From the NCBI GenBank assembly GCA_009698575.1, contig WLPX01000002.1, positions 1 through 64,000 of the forward strand: a stretch of 64,000 nucleotides of DNA, written 5' to 3'. A program made the translations under genes and the position numbers. This document shows, one piece after another, positions 26,380 to 35,458 of this stretch (position 1 is the first letter of the stretch; every line of letters starts with the position of its first letter). Source of the stretch: Actinomycetota bacterium. GTDB lineage: Bacteria > Actinomycetota > Actinomycetes > S36-B12 > UBA5976. The notes beneath the pieces were generated by a model. It saw only the letters and a program-made list of their open reading frames with translations, searched no databases and was not told the origin of the DNA.

Positions 26380-27330
26380 ATGGAACTGCGGTCGTTGGGC
26401 AATAGCGGACTGCTAGTGTCGCAGTTTTCCTTAGGAACCATGACCTGGGGTCGAGATACCGATGTCCACGAGGCAAGAGATCAATTCAATTTGTACTACG
26501 AAGCTGGTGGGCGTTTTATTGATACTGCCGATGTTTATAGTGAAGGCGTATCTGAGGAAATTGTCGGGGAATTCGTTAAGGATCATCCTGACGTCATAGT
26601 TTCTTCTAAAGCGGGAAGTGTACGTAGCCATAGGCGGCGCGACACCAGTCGAGTTCATCTACTCGCTGCTCTCGACGGTTCCCTCAAGCGCCTTCGTCGT
26701 AGTTACATAGATGTCTGGCACATGCATGCCTGGGATCCGTACACACCATTAGAAGAAACCCTCGCGGCAGCTCATACTGCAATCGAATCTGGTCGCGTTC
26801 GGTATTTAGGTATCTCGAATTACACCGGCTGGCAATTGACGAGCGCAGCGCTAACTTCACAGCATCCTGTTATCAGCGCTCAAATGGAATACTCGCTACT
26901 GCAGCGCGGTATTGAGCGCGAAGTAATTCCTGCAAGTGAGGACTTGGGCGTGGGCATCATGGCTTGGTCACCACTTGGCCGCGGAGTACTAACCGGCAAG
27001 TACCGACATGGCACGCCCGCCGATTCACGAGCAGCGACCACACATTTTTCAGCTTTCATTAGTCCGTATTTAAATGATCGAAGTAGCGCGATAGTGGATG
27101 CTGTCTGCACTGCAGCTGAAGGGTTGGGGTTAACGCCAATCGATGTCGCACTTGCCTGGATCAGTGCTCGTCCGCAAGTTGCTAGCACTGTCGTAGGTGC
27201 CCGCACGGCGGCGCAGTTGCGATTAGTTATCCAGGCTTTCGACGCAACTCTCCCACCAGAAATTCACATTGCACTTGATGAAGTATCAGCCATCGAGCGG
27301 GGTTACCCAGATCATGGTTGGAATCAATGA
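26380..27330 (+). CDS. Aldo/keto reductase
   Basis: A 316-residue NADPH-dependent oxidoreductase with a TIM barrel. The catalytic tetrad can be placed at D48, Y53, K77 and H116. Subfamily features such as LGISNYTGWQL and MAWSPLGRGVLTGKY match the aryl-alcohol dehydrogenase-like/YghZ group. The physiological substrate is unknown. Its stop overlaps the start of the DUF5703 gene (ATGA). Confidence 0.9.
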   Translation: MELRSLGNSGLLVSQFSLGTMTWGRDTDVHEARDQFNLYYEAGGRFIDTADVYSEGVSEEIVGEFVKDHPDVIVSSKAGSVRSHRRRDTSRVHLLAALDGSLKRLRRSYIDVWHMHAWDPYTPLEETLAAAHTAIESGRVRYLGISNYTGWQLTSAALTSQHPVISAQMEYSLLQRGIEREVIPASEDLGVGIMAWSPLGRGVLTGKYRHGTPADSRAATTHFSAFISPYLNDRSSAIVDAVCTAAEGLGLTPIDVALAWISARPQVASTVVGARTAAQLRLVIQAFDATLPPEIHIALDEVSAIERGYPDHGWNQ

Positions 27331-27515
27331 GCGCAGTTTGGGAATACCGGGAAATGAATTTCCATCGGGACGCTAAACGAAACGATGTTAAGTCTTATTT
27401 GACGACTATGGCCGAAATTGAACGTTGGGAATTAGATCGCGTGCACATTACCCAAGACGGCCGACGCTGGGTTCGACTTCGCCGCAAGATTTACCACTTA
27501 CAGCGCACTGCCTAG
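27327..27515 (+). CDS. DUF5703 family protein
   Basis: A small basic protein of 62 residues. WEYREMNFHRDAKRNDVK and the ending WVRLRRKIYHLQRTA match the actinobacterial DUF5703 family, of unknown function. ATG 27327 overlaps the reductase stop as ATGA, so it is coupled to it. Confidence 0.8.
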   Translation: MSAVWEYREMNFHRDAKRNDVKSYLTTMAEIERWELDRVHITQDGRRWVRLRRKIYHLQRTA

Positions 27516-27521
27516 GACCAG

Positions 27522-28841
27522 CTAGAGACTGCGAACGAATCGATCCATTACGCGCGCGCCGAACTTGAGTCCTTCAGTTGGAACCCGCTCATCAACACCA
27601 TGGAACATCGCACTGAAATCCAACTCAGGTGGCAATAGCAGTGGCAAGAATCCGTAACAGGTAATCCCCAGAGTGCTAAATGCTTTAGCATCTGTGCCAC
27701 CACTGACTGTGTATGGCACTGGCGTACCGAACGGATCTTCGGCGCGAATCGCAGCAGCCATGGCATCAATGATTGGGCCTTCAAATGGAGCTTCGAGTGC
27801 AATCCCGTTTACGACATCTTCGAGTACTACGCCAGGTGGCAATAGATTCTCAATGTCTTTAATCAAGTCATCTTCGAAACCTGGTAAGAATCTGCCATCG
27901 ATCATGGCTTCGGCAGCACCAGGAATCACATTGTGCTTGTAGCCGGCATTCAACATAGTTGGATTTGCAGTATTGGATAACGTTGCACCGATAATCCGTG
28001 CAATTGGACCAAGTTGTGCCAATAGCTCTTCAGGATCTTCGGCGCTCAATTCCATACCAAGTGCATCAGATACCGCTTTGATAAAGTCGCGCACGGTTGG
28101 AGTTAGTGCCAAGTCAAATTTGTGATTGCCTACTGCAGCAACGGCTTCAGCCAATTTGGTTACGGCATTGTCGTTATTTAGAAATGAGCCGTGCCCAGCA
28201 GTTCCTTCAGCCTTCATTTTCATCCAGCGAATCCCTTTTTCAGCGGTCTGCACCAGGTATAGACGCACATCATCGCGAAGTGTTAGCGAAAATCCACCGA
28301 CTTCACCTACGGCCTGCGTGACACCTCGGTATAGCTCTGGACGATGCTCAACTAACCAACCAGAACCATGTTCACTGCCAGCTTCCTCGTCCGGCAGAAA
28401 ATCTAAAACAATCGTTCGATCCGGTTGCACTCCATTGCGAGCCCACGATCGCGCAAGCGCCAGAATCATGCCATCGCCATCTTTCATGTCGACAGCGCCA
28501 CGACCCCAGATCATGGCATCGTGTACTTCAGCTGCAAATGGATGGTAAGTCCAATCCTTTGCTTCAGCTGGAACCACGTCGAGATGTCCGTGAATTAACA
28601 GCGCTGGCTTACTCGGATCTTTACCTTCAATCCGGGCGTGCACACCTTGGCGCTTGCTACTGGTGGTTTCATACCGCTCACAATCAATACCAACTTCTTT
28701 GAGTTTGGCTTCGACATATTCGGCGGCCAGAGCTTCGCCGGGTCCGCTGCCATCGCCATAGTTAGACGTATCGATTTGAATCAGATCGCGTACTAGTTCT
28801 ACAACTTCGGAATCAACATCAGCAAGCGGTTCAATTGTCAT
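27522..28841 (-). CDS. M20 family metallopeptidase
   Basis: A zinc peptidase/deacylase of about 439 residues. H86-x-D88 (in HGHLDVVPA), D118 (in WGRGAVDMKDG) and E152/E153 (in LPDEEAGSEHG) are the expected ligands and base. The dimerisation domain is inserted around 180-310. It could be a dipeptidase or an ArgE/DapE-like enzyme. ATG 28841 is preferred to the TTG 28859 start; AAGACT lies 6 nt upstream of it. Confidence 0.88.
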   Translation of the reverse strand: MTIEPLADVDSEVVELVRDLIQIDTSNYGDGSGPGEALAAEYVEAKLKEVGIDCERYETTSSKRQGVHARIEGKDPSKPALLIHGHLDVVPAEAKDWTYHPFAAEVHDAMIWGRGAVDMKDGDGMILALARSWARNGVQPDRTIVLDFLPDEEAGSEHGSGWLVEHRPELYRGVTQAVGEVGGFSLTLRDDVRLYLVQTAEKGIRWMKMKAEGTAGHGSFLNNDNAVTKLAEAVAAVGNHKFDLALTPTVRDFIKAVSDALGMELSAEDPEELLAQLGPIARIIGATLSNTANPTMLNAGYKHNVIPGAAEAMIDGRFLPGFEDDLIKDIENLLPPGVVLEDVVNGIALEAPFEGPIIDAMAAAIRAEDPFGTPVPYTVSGGTDAKAFSTLGITCYGFLPLLLPPELDFSAMFHGVDERVPTEGLKFGARVMDRFVRSL

Positions 28842-28891
28842 GTGGTTAGTCTTTCGCAAACGCTGGCAAATTAACAGTACGTTGGGCGCAT

Positions 28892-28921
28892 TTGAGCCAG
28901 ATACTGATTTGCAGGTATTCT
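28892..28921 (+). promoter_or_regulatory. Likely tRNA-Leu promoter
   Basis: TTGAGC (28892-28897) and TATTCT (28916-28921) are 18 bp apart, about 28 bp upstream of the mature tRNA 5' end. Confidence 0.5.
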
Positions 28922-28949
28922 TACGGGGCTGAGAACACTCAGCACACCG

Positions 28950-29033
28950 GTCCGAGTGGCGGAATTGGCAGACGCGCTAGCTTGAGGTGTTAGTCCCTTC
29001 ACAGGGATGGGGGTTCAAGTCCCCCCTCGGACA
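28950..29033 (+). tRNA. tRNA-Leu (anticodon GAG)
   Basis: The acceptor stem GTCCGAG (28950-28956) pairs with CTCGGAC (29026-29032). The anticodon stem CTAGC/GTTAG closes the loop TTGAGGT with anticodon GAG at 28984-28986. A long variable arm (TCCCT...AGGGA) marks a class II tRNA, and the T arm is GGGGG-TTCAAGT-CCCCC. A is the discriminator; CCA is not encoded. Confidence 0.97.
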
Positions 29034-29075
29034 CATAAGGCTGCGATTCGGCGCAGCAGTTTTAGTGAGGTGGCT

Positions 29076-29969
29076 ATGGCAATCCCAAAGGTCATCCTCT
29101 ACTACGGTTTCACTCCGATCACCGATCCCGCCGCATTGCGACTTTGGCAATATGACCTCTGCGAACTGTTGGGATTGACAGGTCGAATAATCATTTCTGA
29201 ACATGGCATTAATGGAACTCTGGGCGGTGACATTGATTCACTCAAGAAGTACATTCGCAAAACGAAGGCGTATCCAGGATTCAACAAGATTGACTTCAAA
29301 TGGTCCGAAGGTACCGGTCACGATTTCCCCAAATTGACCGTGCGAGTTCGTGATGAAGTTGTATCTTTCGGTGCACCTAACGAGCTGAAAGTTGATGAGA
29401 ACGGAATAGTAGGCGGTGGCATACACCTCTCGCCTAGTCAAGTTAATGAATTAGTCGAAGCTCGCGGTGATGAAGTTGTTTTCTTTGATGGCCGCAATGC
29501 TTATGAAGCCCGAGTGGGCAAGTTTCGTAACGCCATAGTGCCTGATGTTGAGACCACACGGGATTTTGTTTCCGAATTTGAAAGTGGAAAATACGACCAC
29601 TTAAAGACCAAGCCGATAGTTACATATTGCACGGGCGGCATTAGATGCGAAGTGTTGTCTGCAGTGATGAAAAGTCGTGGATTCGAAGAGGTCTACCAGC
29701 TCGAGGGTGGCATCGTGCGTTACGGCGAACAATTCGGTGACGATGGACTTTGGGATGGTTCGCTGTATATATTCGACAACCGAATGAGTATGGAATTCTC
29801 GGACCATACCAAAGTGCTCAGTAACTGTGATGACTGCGGCAAACCAACTAGAGACTTTTACAACCGACACGAATCTCAAGGAAGAAAACTTGCCTTACTG
29901 TGTCAAGAATGTGCAACTAATTCAGGTGCAACTAAGCCCGATACTGGCGACGCAGATCTAGCGGGCTAA
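29076..29969 (+). CDS. trhO: tRNA uridine(34) hydroxylase TrhO
   Basis: A rhodanese-fold enzyme of the YceA/TrhO family, 297 residues, that makes 5-hydroxyuridine at tRNA position 34 with oxygen. The active loop [11 protein letters not shown] holds C185. A C-terminal cysteine cluster (NCDDCGK ... CQEC) may bind zinc. The ATG at 29076 has GAGGTGG upstream; the longer frame would run into the tRNA gene. It lies 42 bp after tRNA-Leu. Confidence 0.92.
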   Translation: MAIPKVILYYGFTPITDPAALRLWQYDLCELLGLTGRIIISEHGINGTLGGDIDSLKKYIRKTKAYPGFNKIDFKWSEGTGHDFPKLTVRVRDEVVSFGAPNELKVDENGIVGGGIHLSPSQVNELVEARGDEVVFFDGRNAYEARVGKFRNAIVPDVETTRDFVSEFESGKYDHLKTKPIVTYCTGGIRCEVLSAVMKSRGFEEVYQLEGGIVRYGEQFGDDGLWDGSLYIFDNRMSMEFSDHTKVLSNCDDCGKPTRDFYNRHESQGRKLALLCQECATNSGATKPDTGDADLAG

Positions 29970-29973
29970 TTCA

Positions 29974-30360
29974 TTAGCTGATAGCTGCTATTACATCAAT
30001 CTCAAGTAGCAGGCCCGGAATCGCCAATGCCGTTACTTCGACGGTGGTATCAGCAGGATACGGCTTAGAAAAATACTTTTCCCGACATTCGATAATGGTT
30101 GGAAAATGGCTCATGTCGGTCATGTAGATGTTGACTTTGAAAACCTTAGACAAATCACTACCTGCCGCTGCTAACACTGTCTTTAGATTCGCAAAAACCT
30201 GATGCGCTTGGGCATCGAAATCATTTTCACCAACAATCGATCCATCTGCTCCGAGTGCGGCCTGGCCCGATACATAAACAATGCCGTTGTGTACGGTTGC
30301 CTGCGAGTAATGAAATGGTGAGTCCCAACTGTAGGGACTATCAATGCCAGTGTGTTTCAT
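29974..30360 (-). CDS. RidA family protein
   Basis: A 128-residue YjgF/Rid protein. VYVSGQAALGADG, ANLKTVLAAAG and the C-terminal TTVEVTALAIPGLLLEIDVIA match the family. RidA proteins hydrolyse reactive enamines, but the usual C-terminal arginine motif (RxxV/L) is replaced by ALAIPG-type sequence, so it may belong to another Rid subgroup. A good GAGGAG ribosome site precedes the ATG. Confidence 0.85.
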   Translation of the reverse strand: MKHTGIDSPYSWDSPFHYSQATVHNGIVYVSGQAALGADGSIVGENDFDAQAHQVFANLKTVLAAAGSDLSKVFKVNIYMTDMSHFPTIIECREKYFSKPYPADTTVEVTALAIPGLLLEIDVIAAIS

Positions 30361-30434
30361 TGTTTCTCCTCAACTCGGAAGTTATGCCGATCCTGCCACA
30401 GAATCAAATGAGGGTTGGCTGTTTCCGCAATAAT

Positions 30435-31346
30435 TTAGAGAGTAACTGGGCCAGACTTCTCTAGCGCCCGAAGGTTCGCAATCCGATCTTCGATGGCTGG
30501 ATGCGTTGCGAACAGCTTTGAAGTCATGCGGCTATCCAGTGGCGATTCGATCCAAAGGTGCGCCATTGCATTTGATTTTTGATGCACCACAGTGCTGTCA
30601 GCTGCCAAGGTCTCAAGTGCTCGCCTTAAACCTGTTGGGTTGCGAGTAAACGCGACTGCCGTGGCATCTGCGAGGGCCTCGCGCTTGCGAGAAATGGCCG
30701 CTTTTAGCAAGACCGCCGCAATTGGGGCTAGTAAGGCTGCTACTAGGGCAGCCACCATTACAAACGGATTTGCTCCGTCATTATTGTCTCGCCTACCACC
30801 TCCGAACAAACTGATGCGAATCAAGAAATCACTAAGCAATGCGATAGCACCCGCGGTTGTCGCAGCAACTGCAGATACCAAAGTGTCGCGATTAGCTACG
30901 TGCGCTAATTCGTGAGCCGCAACTCCTTGTAGTTGTTCGCGGTCCATAACTTGCAAGATTCCAGTTGTAAATGCGATTACGGCGTGCTCAGGATCGCGAC
31001 CCGTTGCAAAGGCATTTGGCGCTGCGTCTTCAACTATGGCTACCTTTGGCATTGGGAGCCCAGAAGCAATAGTGATTTCTTGTACGAGGTTGAAAAGTTG
31101 CGGCGCACTATCGTGATCGATTAACTTGGCGCCGGTCATACTAAGCACAATTTTGTCTGAGGAATAGTAAGAACCCCAAACACCAATCAGTGAAATTCCG
31201 ATTGCGAATGGAATGACTCCCAGGCTTGCGTAACCCAAGTACAGTGCCACGGCATAAATGACAAAAGCAGTGAGGCTACCCATCACACCTAATAGCAAGA
31301 GCGTCTTTAACTTATTGCTCTTTTGCTGCTCACGGAAGTTTGACAA
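30435..31346 (-). CDS. htpX: Membrane metalloprotease HtpX
   Basis: A 303-residue M48 protease of the inner membrane. HELAH (145-149) is the zinc site; hydrophobic segments lie at about 14-32, 36-58, 155-175 and 188-210. It degrades misfolded membrane proteins. The TTG start is 8 bp after lemA; a lemA-htpX pair is common in bacteria. Confidence 0.92.
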   Translation of the reverse strand: MSNFREQQKSNKLKTLLLLGVMGSLTAFVIYAVALYLGYASLGVIPFAIGISLIGVWGSYYSSDKIVLSMTGAKLIDHDSAPQLFNLVQEITIASGLPMPKVAIVEDAAPNAFATGRDPEHAVIAFTTGILQVMDREQLQGVAAHELAHVANRDTLVSAVAATTAGAIALLSDFLIRISLFGGGRRDNNDGANPFVMVAALVAALLAPIAAVLLKAAISRKREALADATAVAFTRNPTGLRRALETLAADSTVVHQKSNAMAHLWIESPLDSRMTSKLFATHPAIEDRIANLRALEKSGPVTL

Positions 31347-31354
31347 GTTCGCTC

Positions 31355-31912
31355 TTAGTTAAAGGAAACGTTGGGAACGACGCGCTTACCTGGATCATCG
31401 ACCACATAAAATTCGCGTTCCTTAACATTGGCTGGTCCAGCAAAGAACTTTCCTGGAATGGCGACGATTGCCTCGTTCAGTGAACGTACGTTGTCGTTGT
31501 AATACTGGCGAGCAAAGCCAACCTTATTTTCGGTGCCAGAAAGTTCTTCTTGCAATGACAGAAAATTAGCTGAGGCCTTTAGATCTGGATATGCTTCGGC
31601 TACTGCTAGCAACCCGCGTAACGCTTGAGTCAACATGCCATCTGCTTCGGCTACCGCAGCTACACCTTGCGCGGCAGTAGCCTGTGCTCGAGCTTGGACG
31701 ACCTTTTCAAAAGTATCCTTCTCGTGAGCGGCATATCCCTTCACGGTTTCAACCAAGTTAGGAATCAAATCTCCGCGACGCTGTAGTTGCACTTCGATTT
31801 GGGCAAAACCTTCATCGACAGCGACATTAAGTCGGACTAACTTGTTGTACTGCGCGATGCCAATCACAACGAGTAGCGCGACAATGCCAAGGATTACGTA
31901 TAGAGGTGTCAT
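31355..31912 (-). CDS. LemA family protein
   Basis: A 185-residue protein with one N-terminal membrane segment (about 3-20) and a helical domain starting VRLNVAVDEGFAQIEVQLQRRGDLIPNLVETVKGY, the family signature. The domain probably faces the outside. The exact function is unknown; its pairing with htpX suggests a role in membrane protein quality control. Confidence 0.92.
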   Translation of the reverse strand: MTPLYVILGIVALLVVIGIAQYNKLVRLNVAVDEGFAQIEVQLQRRGDLIPNLVETVKGYAAHEKDTFEKVVQARAQATAAQGVAAVAEADGMLTQALRGLLAVAEAYPDLKASANFLSLQEELSGTENKVGFARQYYNDNVRSLNEAIVAIPGKFFAGPANVKEREFYVVDDPGKRVVPNVSFN

Positions 31913-31940
31913 AGCTAAATATTACCCAGATCGAGCGTCC

Positions 31941-32387
31941 TTAAACCAGACTTGCTCGATGGTCCTCATCATGAGTCAGAATTTGGATAATCAGCGCTGA
32001 TACATCAATTTTTCCAAAAGTCTCGTGTTTGGCGGTGGCATTCCACTGCTCCGCACTCAAATCCTTAATAGCTGTCACAAGTGTGGTGCGCGTGGCCATA
32101 GCTATGGCCGCCACGTCCTGTAATGGTTGAGCTTGAAACTTCGCTTGCGTCTTTGTCGCATCTGGCTCCCACCAAGTGAACTCGGGTGGTGACTGTCCAT
32201 CTGTCTGCGCCTGACACATCTGCTCAATCCGCGGGATCCAAACTTGCTCGTCTACTTGTGAGATGTGTCCCAGTACGACTTGCGGTGCCCACTCCCCGGG
32301 AATCGGCGTGGCACTTTCGGCCGTTCTGATCATTCGATCAATAGACATAATCAGTTCTGCTAAGAGAACTGCCGGTGGCGTGGTCAC
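31941..32387 (-). CDS. DinB-like four-helix protein
   Basis: A 148-residue member of the DinB/YfiT superfamily. A histidine in LGHISQVDEQVW and the C-terminal THDEDHRASL provide the usual metal triad. Relatives include mycothiol- or bacillithiol-dependent transferases, which is notable because mshC is in the window, but the substrate is unknown. The GTG start has no clear ribosome site and lies 33 bp after the HNH gene. Confidence 0.75.
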   Translation of the reverse strand: MTTPPAVLLAELIMSIDRMIRTAESATPIPGEWAPQVVLGHISQVDEQVWIPRIEQMCQAQTDGQSPPEFTWWEPDATKTQAKFQAQPLQDVAAIAMATRTTLVTAIKDLSAEQWNATAKHETFGKIDVSALIIQILTHDEDHRASLV

Positions 32388-32420
32388 AACACAATTCTGT
32401 CGTACTGGAACGATCCATGG

Positions 32421-33194
32421 CTATTTCGGAAGGATCGTGTCTTGGCATTCTGAAGTGCTTAACACCTTGAGCATTGCTACTTTCTCAGATGCAGTTACGT
32501 ATAGCTGATACTTAATCTTGACGGCTACTTGGCGAGCGATGAAGTTACATCGTCCCGGCTTGTAGGGCGGTAGCCAGCTGGCAGCATTGGAGTCACTCTT
32601 TTTCTGATTTAGAGATGCAATAGTCACTACAAGATTTAACGGATCGTTTGCGTATTGCTCCCGTTTATCAGCGCTCCACATATCCGCACCCATCTCCCAA
32701 GCATTCTTGAGCGCAACTACATGATCAATCTGAGCCCCGCTTGGCTGCTCCAGGAATGTATAGGACTCATTGGAATATGGATCGGTCCAAGTACCACCGA
32801 TAACTTTGCAGTTTCCAGAGGCCAACACCACTGTCGTGAAGTCACGTTGCAAAATGTCGTTCCTGGTATCACAGCCATTGTGATCGACATCTTTCCACGC
32901 AGAACCAAACTGGTCACGTGAATAACCCGTACTTGCTGCGCGTCCTCGTTCCATGAGAGTTTGCGCAATCTGGACCGCCGTTGATTCTGTTGTGTTGACT
33001 GGATCAGTAACCTGCGGAGCTGGCAAAGTTGTTGTTGCAACTGGTGACGCTTCCGGTGTTGTCGAAGGAGCAAGTGAAACTACAGATGGCATTGTGGGTT
33101 GCGGTACTGCTGGCTCAACAACGTTTGTGCTGCCACATGATCTAAAGAAGATGATTGCGAGAACGAGCAATAGTAATGGCGTTATGCGTTTCAC
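32421..33194 (-). CDS. Secreted HNH endonuclease family protein (DUF1524-type)
   Basis: A 257-residue exported protein. The N-terminal signal ends FFRSC (C20), a poor lipobox with Arg at -2, so lipid anchoring is doubtful. A Thr/Pro-rich linker (about 25-70) follows. The nuclease region has IDHVVAL (156-162), NDPLNLVV (183-190) and NQKKSDSNAASWLPP, the DUF1524/GmrSD C-terminal pattern. Cysteines at 108, 129 and 216 suit extracellular disulfides. It could scavenge DNA. Its GTG start overlaps the ung stop by 4 bp. Confidence 0.82.
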   Translation of the reverse strand: MKRITPLLLLVLAIIFFRSCGSTNVVEPAVPQPTMPSVVSLAPSTTPEASPVATTTLPAPQVTDPVNTTESTAVQIAQTLMERGRAASTGYSRDQFGSAWKDVDHNGCDTRNDILQRDFTTVVLASGNCKVIGGTWTDPYSNESYTFLEQPSGAQIDHVVALKNAWEMGADMWSADKREQYANDPLNLVVTIASLNQKKSDSNAASWLPPYKPGRCNFIARQVAVKIKYQLYVTASEKVAMLKVLSTSECQDTILPK

Positions 33195-33856
33195 CAGTTG
33201 ATCACCTGATGTCCGTCTGCTGCCAGCATGGCATTTGCTGCACTAAACGGTTTAGAACCAAAGAAGCCACGGTGTGCACTTAGTGGACTCGGGTGAGCTG
33301 AAGAAATAATGCGATCTGGATTGAACAAGTGTGAATAGTTTCGCGCCGCTCTCCCCCAAAGGATTGCTACGACATTTGGATTGTGCTCGGTTACTGATTT
33401 CAGGATTTGATTCACAACTGGCGACCAAGGCCAAGCGGCATGTGCTGCGCTTTGGGCATGCGTTGTTGATAGCGAAGTGTTGAGCAACAAGACTCCTTGA
33501 CTTGCCCAAGACTTCAAATCTGGTGAGGATTGCGCTGCGGTGCCCAAGTCGGAATCAATTTCTTTGAAAATATTTCGCAGAGAACTAGGTAAGGGCGAAG
33601 TAGCTGCAGGCACAGCAAATGCTAAACCAATTGCATGTGCCGAGTTAGGGTACGGATCTTGTCCAAGAATTACGATTCGGACTTGGCTTGGTCCCGTTTG
33701 CAATGAGTTAAAAATCAGCTCTTGAATCGGAACGATTTGGTCTCCAAAGTCAGCCGCAGTGTCTAAGAGCTGATCGAGTTCCAACAAAGTTTGTTGCACT
33801 GGGGACAAAGCATCTTGCCAAGTCTTTGGCACGAATTCCCAGAGCGAACTCAACAT
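33191..33856 (-). CDS. ung: Uracil-DNA glycosylase
   Basis: A family 1 enzyme of 221 residues that removes uracil from DNA. The water-activating motif GQDPYP (65-70, D67) and the HPSPLSAHRGFFG motif (H188) are intact. It starts 3 bp after the DapA-family gene and overlaps the HNH gene by 4 bp. Confidence 0.95.
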   Translation of the reverse strand: MLSSLWEFVPKTWQDALSPVQQTLLELDQLLDTAADFGDQIVPIQELIFNSLQTGPSQVRIVILGQDPYPNSAHAIGLAFAVPAATSPLPSSLRNIFKEIDSDLGTAAQSSPDLKSWASQGVLLLNTSLSTTHAQSAAHAAWPWSPVVNQILKSVTEHNPNVVAILWGRAARNYSHLFNPDRIISSAHPSPLSAHRGFFGSKPFSAANAMLAADGHQVINW

Positions 33857-33859
33857 GGT

Positions 33860-34735
33860 TTAAACCAGGCTTGGTGCCCATTCACCAGCTTGTGCAACTA
33901 GGTCATGCAACGTGTCAACGCCGTCTGCTTCTAGCTGGGCCAACGGACCGCGAGTGGCAGCACATGGCACACCAAGAAGTCCCATAAGTGCCTTGGTCTT
34001 GGCAATGTAGCGACCTGACTCGATGTGTGTGAGCAACGGCAGAACTGCAGCATGAGCAGCCTCGCGGGTGTCTGGATTCATAATTCCAAAGTGTGCCTTT
34101 GGCAACGCATTGGCCATGCCACCAATCCAGCTAGTTACCCCAGCGTTGGCAAATGTCGGACTATCTGCATCGGCGCCACACACTATTTCAATTCGCTTGG
34201 CGTAACGCTTAGTTAGCATCGGAATTCGATCTAGATCACCAGATGCTTCCTTGATTCCAATTACGAATTCATTGTCAGCTAATAGATCAAGCGTTTCTTC
34301 ATCAAACGGCACTCCAGTACGTGCTGGATAGTCATACAAAACTGTCGGTATTTTCGCTGCGGCAATAACTGTCGTAACGTGCGTGGCTAATTCAGTAGCG
34401 GTAGGTAGAACATAAGCTGGAGCTGCAACCATCAGGCCGTCGCATTTGAGTTCTACTGCTAGTTGCGCTTGCTTAACAGCTTCCTTGGTAGACATGCCAC
34501 CAACGCCTGCTAGAACTGGAACTCTGCCATTTACTTGCTTGCGGATCGTGTCAATAACCGTCTGTCGCTCTTCGAACGATAAGGCATAGGCCTCGCCAGT
34601 TGTACCGGCAGCAACAATGCCTGAGAGTCCGTTAGCTAACATCACTTCCACAAGATGAGCGATGCTTTTGGTATCAACAACGCCGCTGCTGTCAAAAGGT
34701 GTGATGAGCGGTACGTGTACGCCACTGAGGTCCAC
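33860..34735 (-). CDS. dapA: Dihydrodipicolinate synthase family protein, probably DapA
   Basis: A 291-residue aldolase. The Schiff-base lysine is K162 in GIKEASGD, TTGE is at 45-48, the catalytic tyrosine is Y134 and R139 lies in YDYPARTG. This fits DapA, which condenses pyruvate with aspartate semialdehyde for lysine and cell-wall diaminopimelate. The YDYP motif and the lack of other lysine genes nearby leave room for another pyruvate aldolase of this family. The GTG start has AGGAG 6 nt upstream. Confidence 0.8.
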   Translation of the reverse strand: MDLSGVHVPLITPFDSSGVVDTKSIAHLVEVMLANGLSGIVAAGTTGEAYALSFEERQTVIDTIRKQVNGRVPVLAGVGGMSTKEAVKQAQLAVELKCDGLMVAAPAYVLPTATELATHVTTVIAAAKIPTVLYDYPARTGVPFDEETLDLLADNEFVIGIKEASGDLDRIPMLTKRYAKRIEIVCGADADSPTFANAGVTSWIGGMANALPKAHFGIMNPDTREAAHAAVLPLLTHIESGRYIAKTKALMGLLGVPCAATRGPLAQLEADGVDTLHDLVAQAGEWAPSLV

Positions 34736-34751
34736 TATGTCTCCTAGCTTG

Positions 34752-34757
34752 TATTCT
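34752..34757 (+). promoter_or_regulatory. Candidate -10 of leaderless trmB transcript
   Basis: TATTCT ends 5 nt before the GTG at 34763. Only 27 bp separate this start from that of the divergent dapA, so no long leader is possible. Confidence 0.45.
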
Positions 34758-34762
34758 TAAAT

Positions 34763-35458
34763 GTGCAGTCACCAATCTACTCGCAAGGTCATGGCGAGCC
34801 GTCACACCCACACATTCGTACGTTTCACGCCCGTGGCGGGCGGATGTCAGCAAAACGAGAATTCGCGTTAAAGCAGTACCTGCCGCACTTAGAGATTTCT
34901 CAGTTAGAGCGCCCGATCGACCTGTGCCACGTGCTTGCCCGAGATGAAATCGTAATTGATCTTGGTTCTGGAATGGGTGATCACACCACTCAACTTGCGG
35001 CTGATAATACGCATCTTGGCGTACTGGCGATTGATGTACACACAGTTGGACTTTGCGAATTGTCCGAATTTGTGGCAATCAACAAGCTTGAAAATGTCCG
35101 AACGCATCACGGTGACGGCTTGGATGTGCTCAACGGTTGGTTACTGCCTGAATCGATCTCCGAGGTACACATCCTGTTCCCGGATCCTTGGCCAAAAGCT
35201 CGACACCATAAACGTCGCTTACTGCAACCCAATGTTGTAGAAAAAATCATTCAAGTTTTAAGACCTGGCGGCGTATTGCGCTTCGTCACAGACGATGCAA
35301 ACTACTACGAACATGCGATGGAAATCCTGTGCGCTAATCAAAGTTTGATTCAGGACGCATCAGCCTGGGATGTTCCCTTGACTACTTACCATCGTCGTGC
35401 ACTGCGATTAGGAAACGTAATTAACAGTATTAGCTTTCGCAAACTAGCGAGCAGCTAG
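34763..35458 (+). CDS. trmB: tRNA (guanine-46-N7)-methyltransferase
   Basis: A class I methyltransferase of 231 residues that makes m7G46 in tRNA. IRTFHARGGRMSAKREFALKQ is the characteristic N terminus; EIVIDLGSGMGDHT binds SAM, and HILFPDPWPKARHHKRRL is the diagnostic motif. The last 15 bp overlap the convergent NUDIX gene. Confidence 0.95.
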   Translation: MQSPIYSQGHGEPSHPHIRTFHARGGRMSAKREFALKQYLPHLEISQLERPIDLCHVLARDEIVIDLGSGMGDHTTQLAADNTHLGVLAIDVHTVGLCELSEFVAINKLENVRTHHGDGLDVLNGWLLPESISEVHILFPDPWPKARHHKRRLLQPNVVEKIIQVLRPGGVLRFVTDDANYYEHAMEILCANQSLIQDASAWDVPLTTYHRRALRLGNVINSISFRKLASS

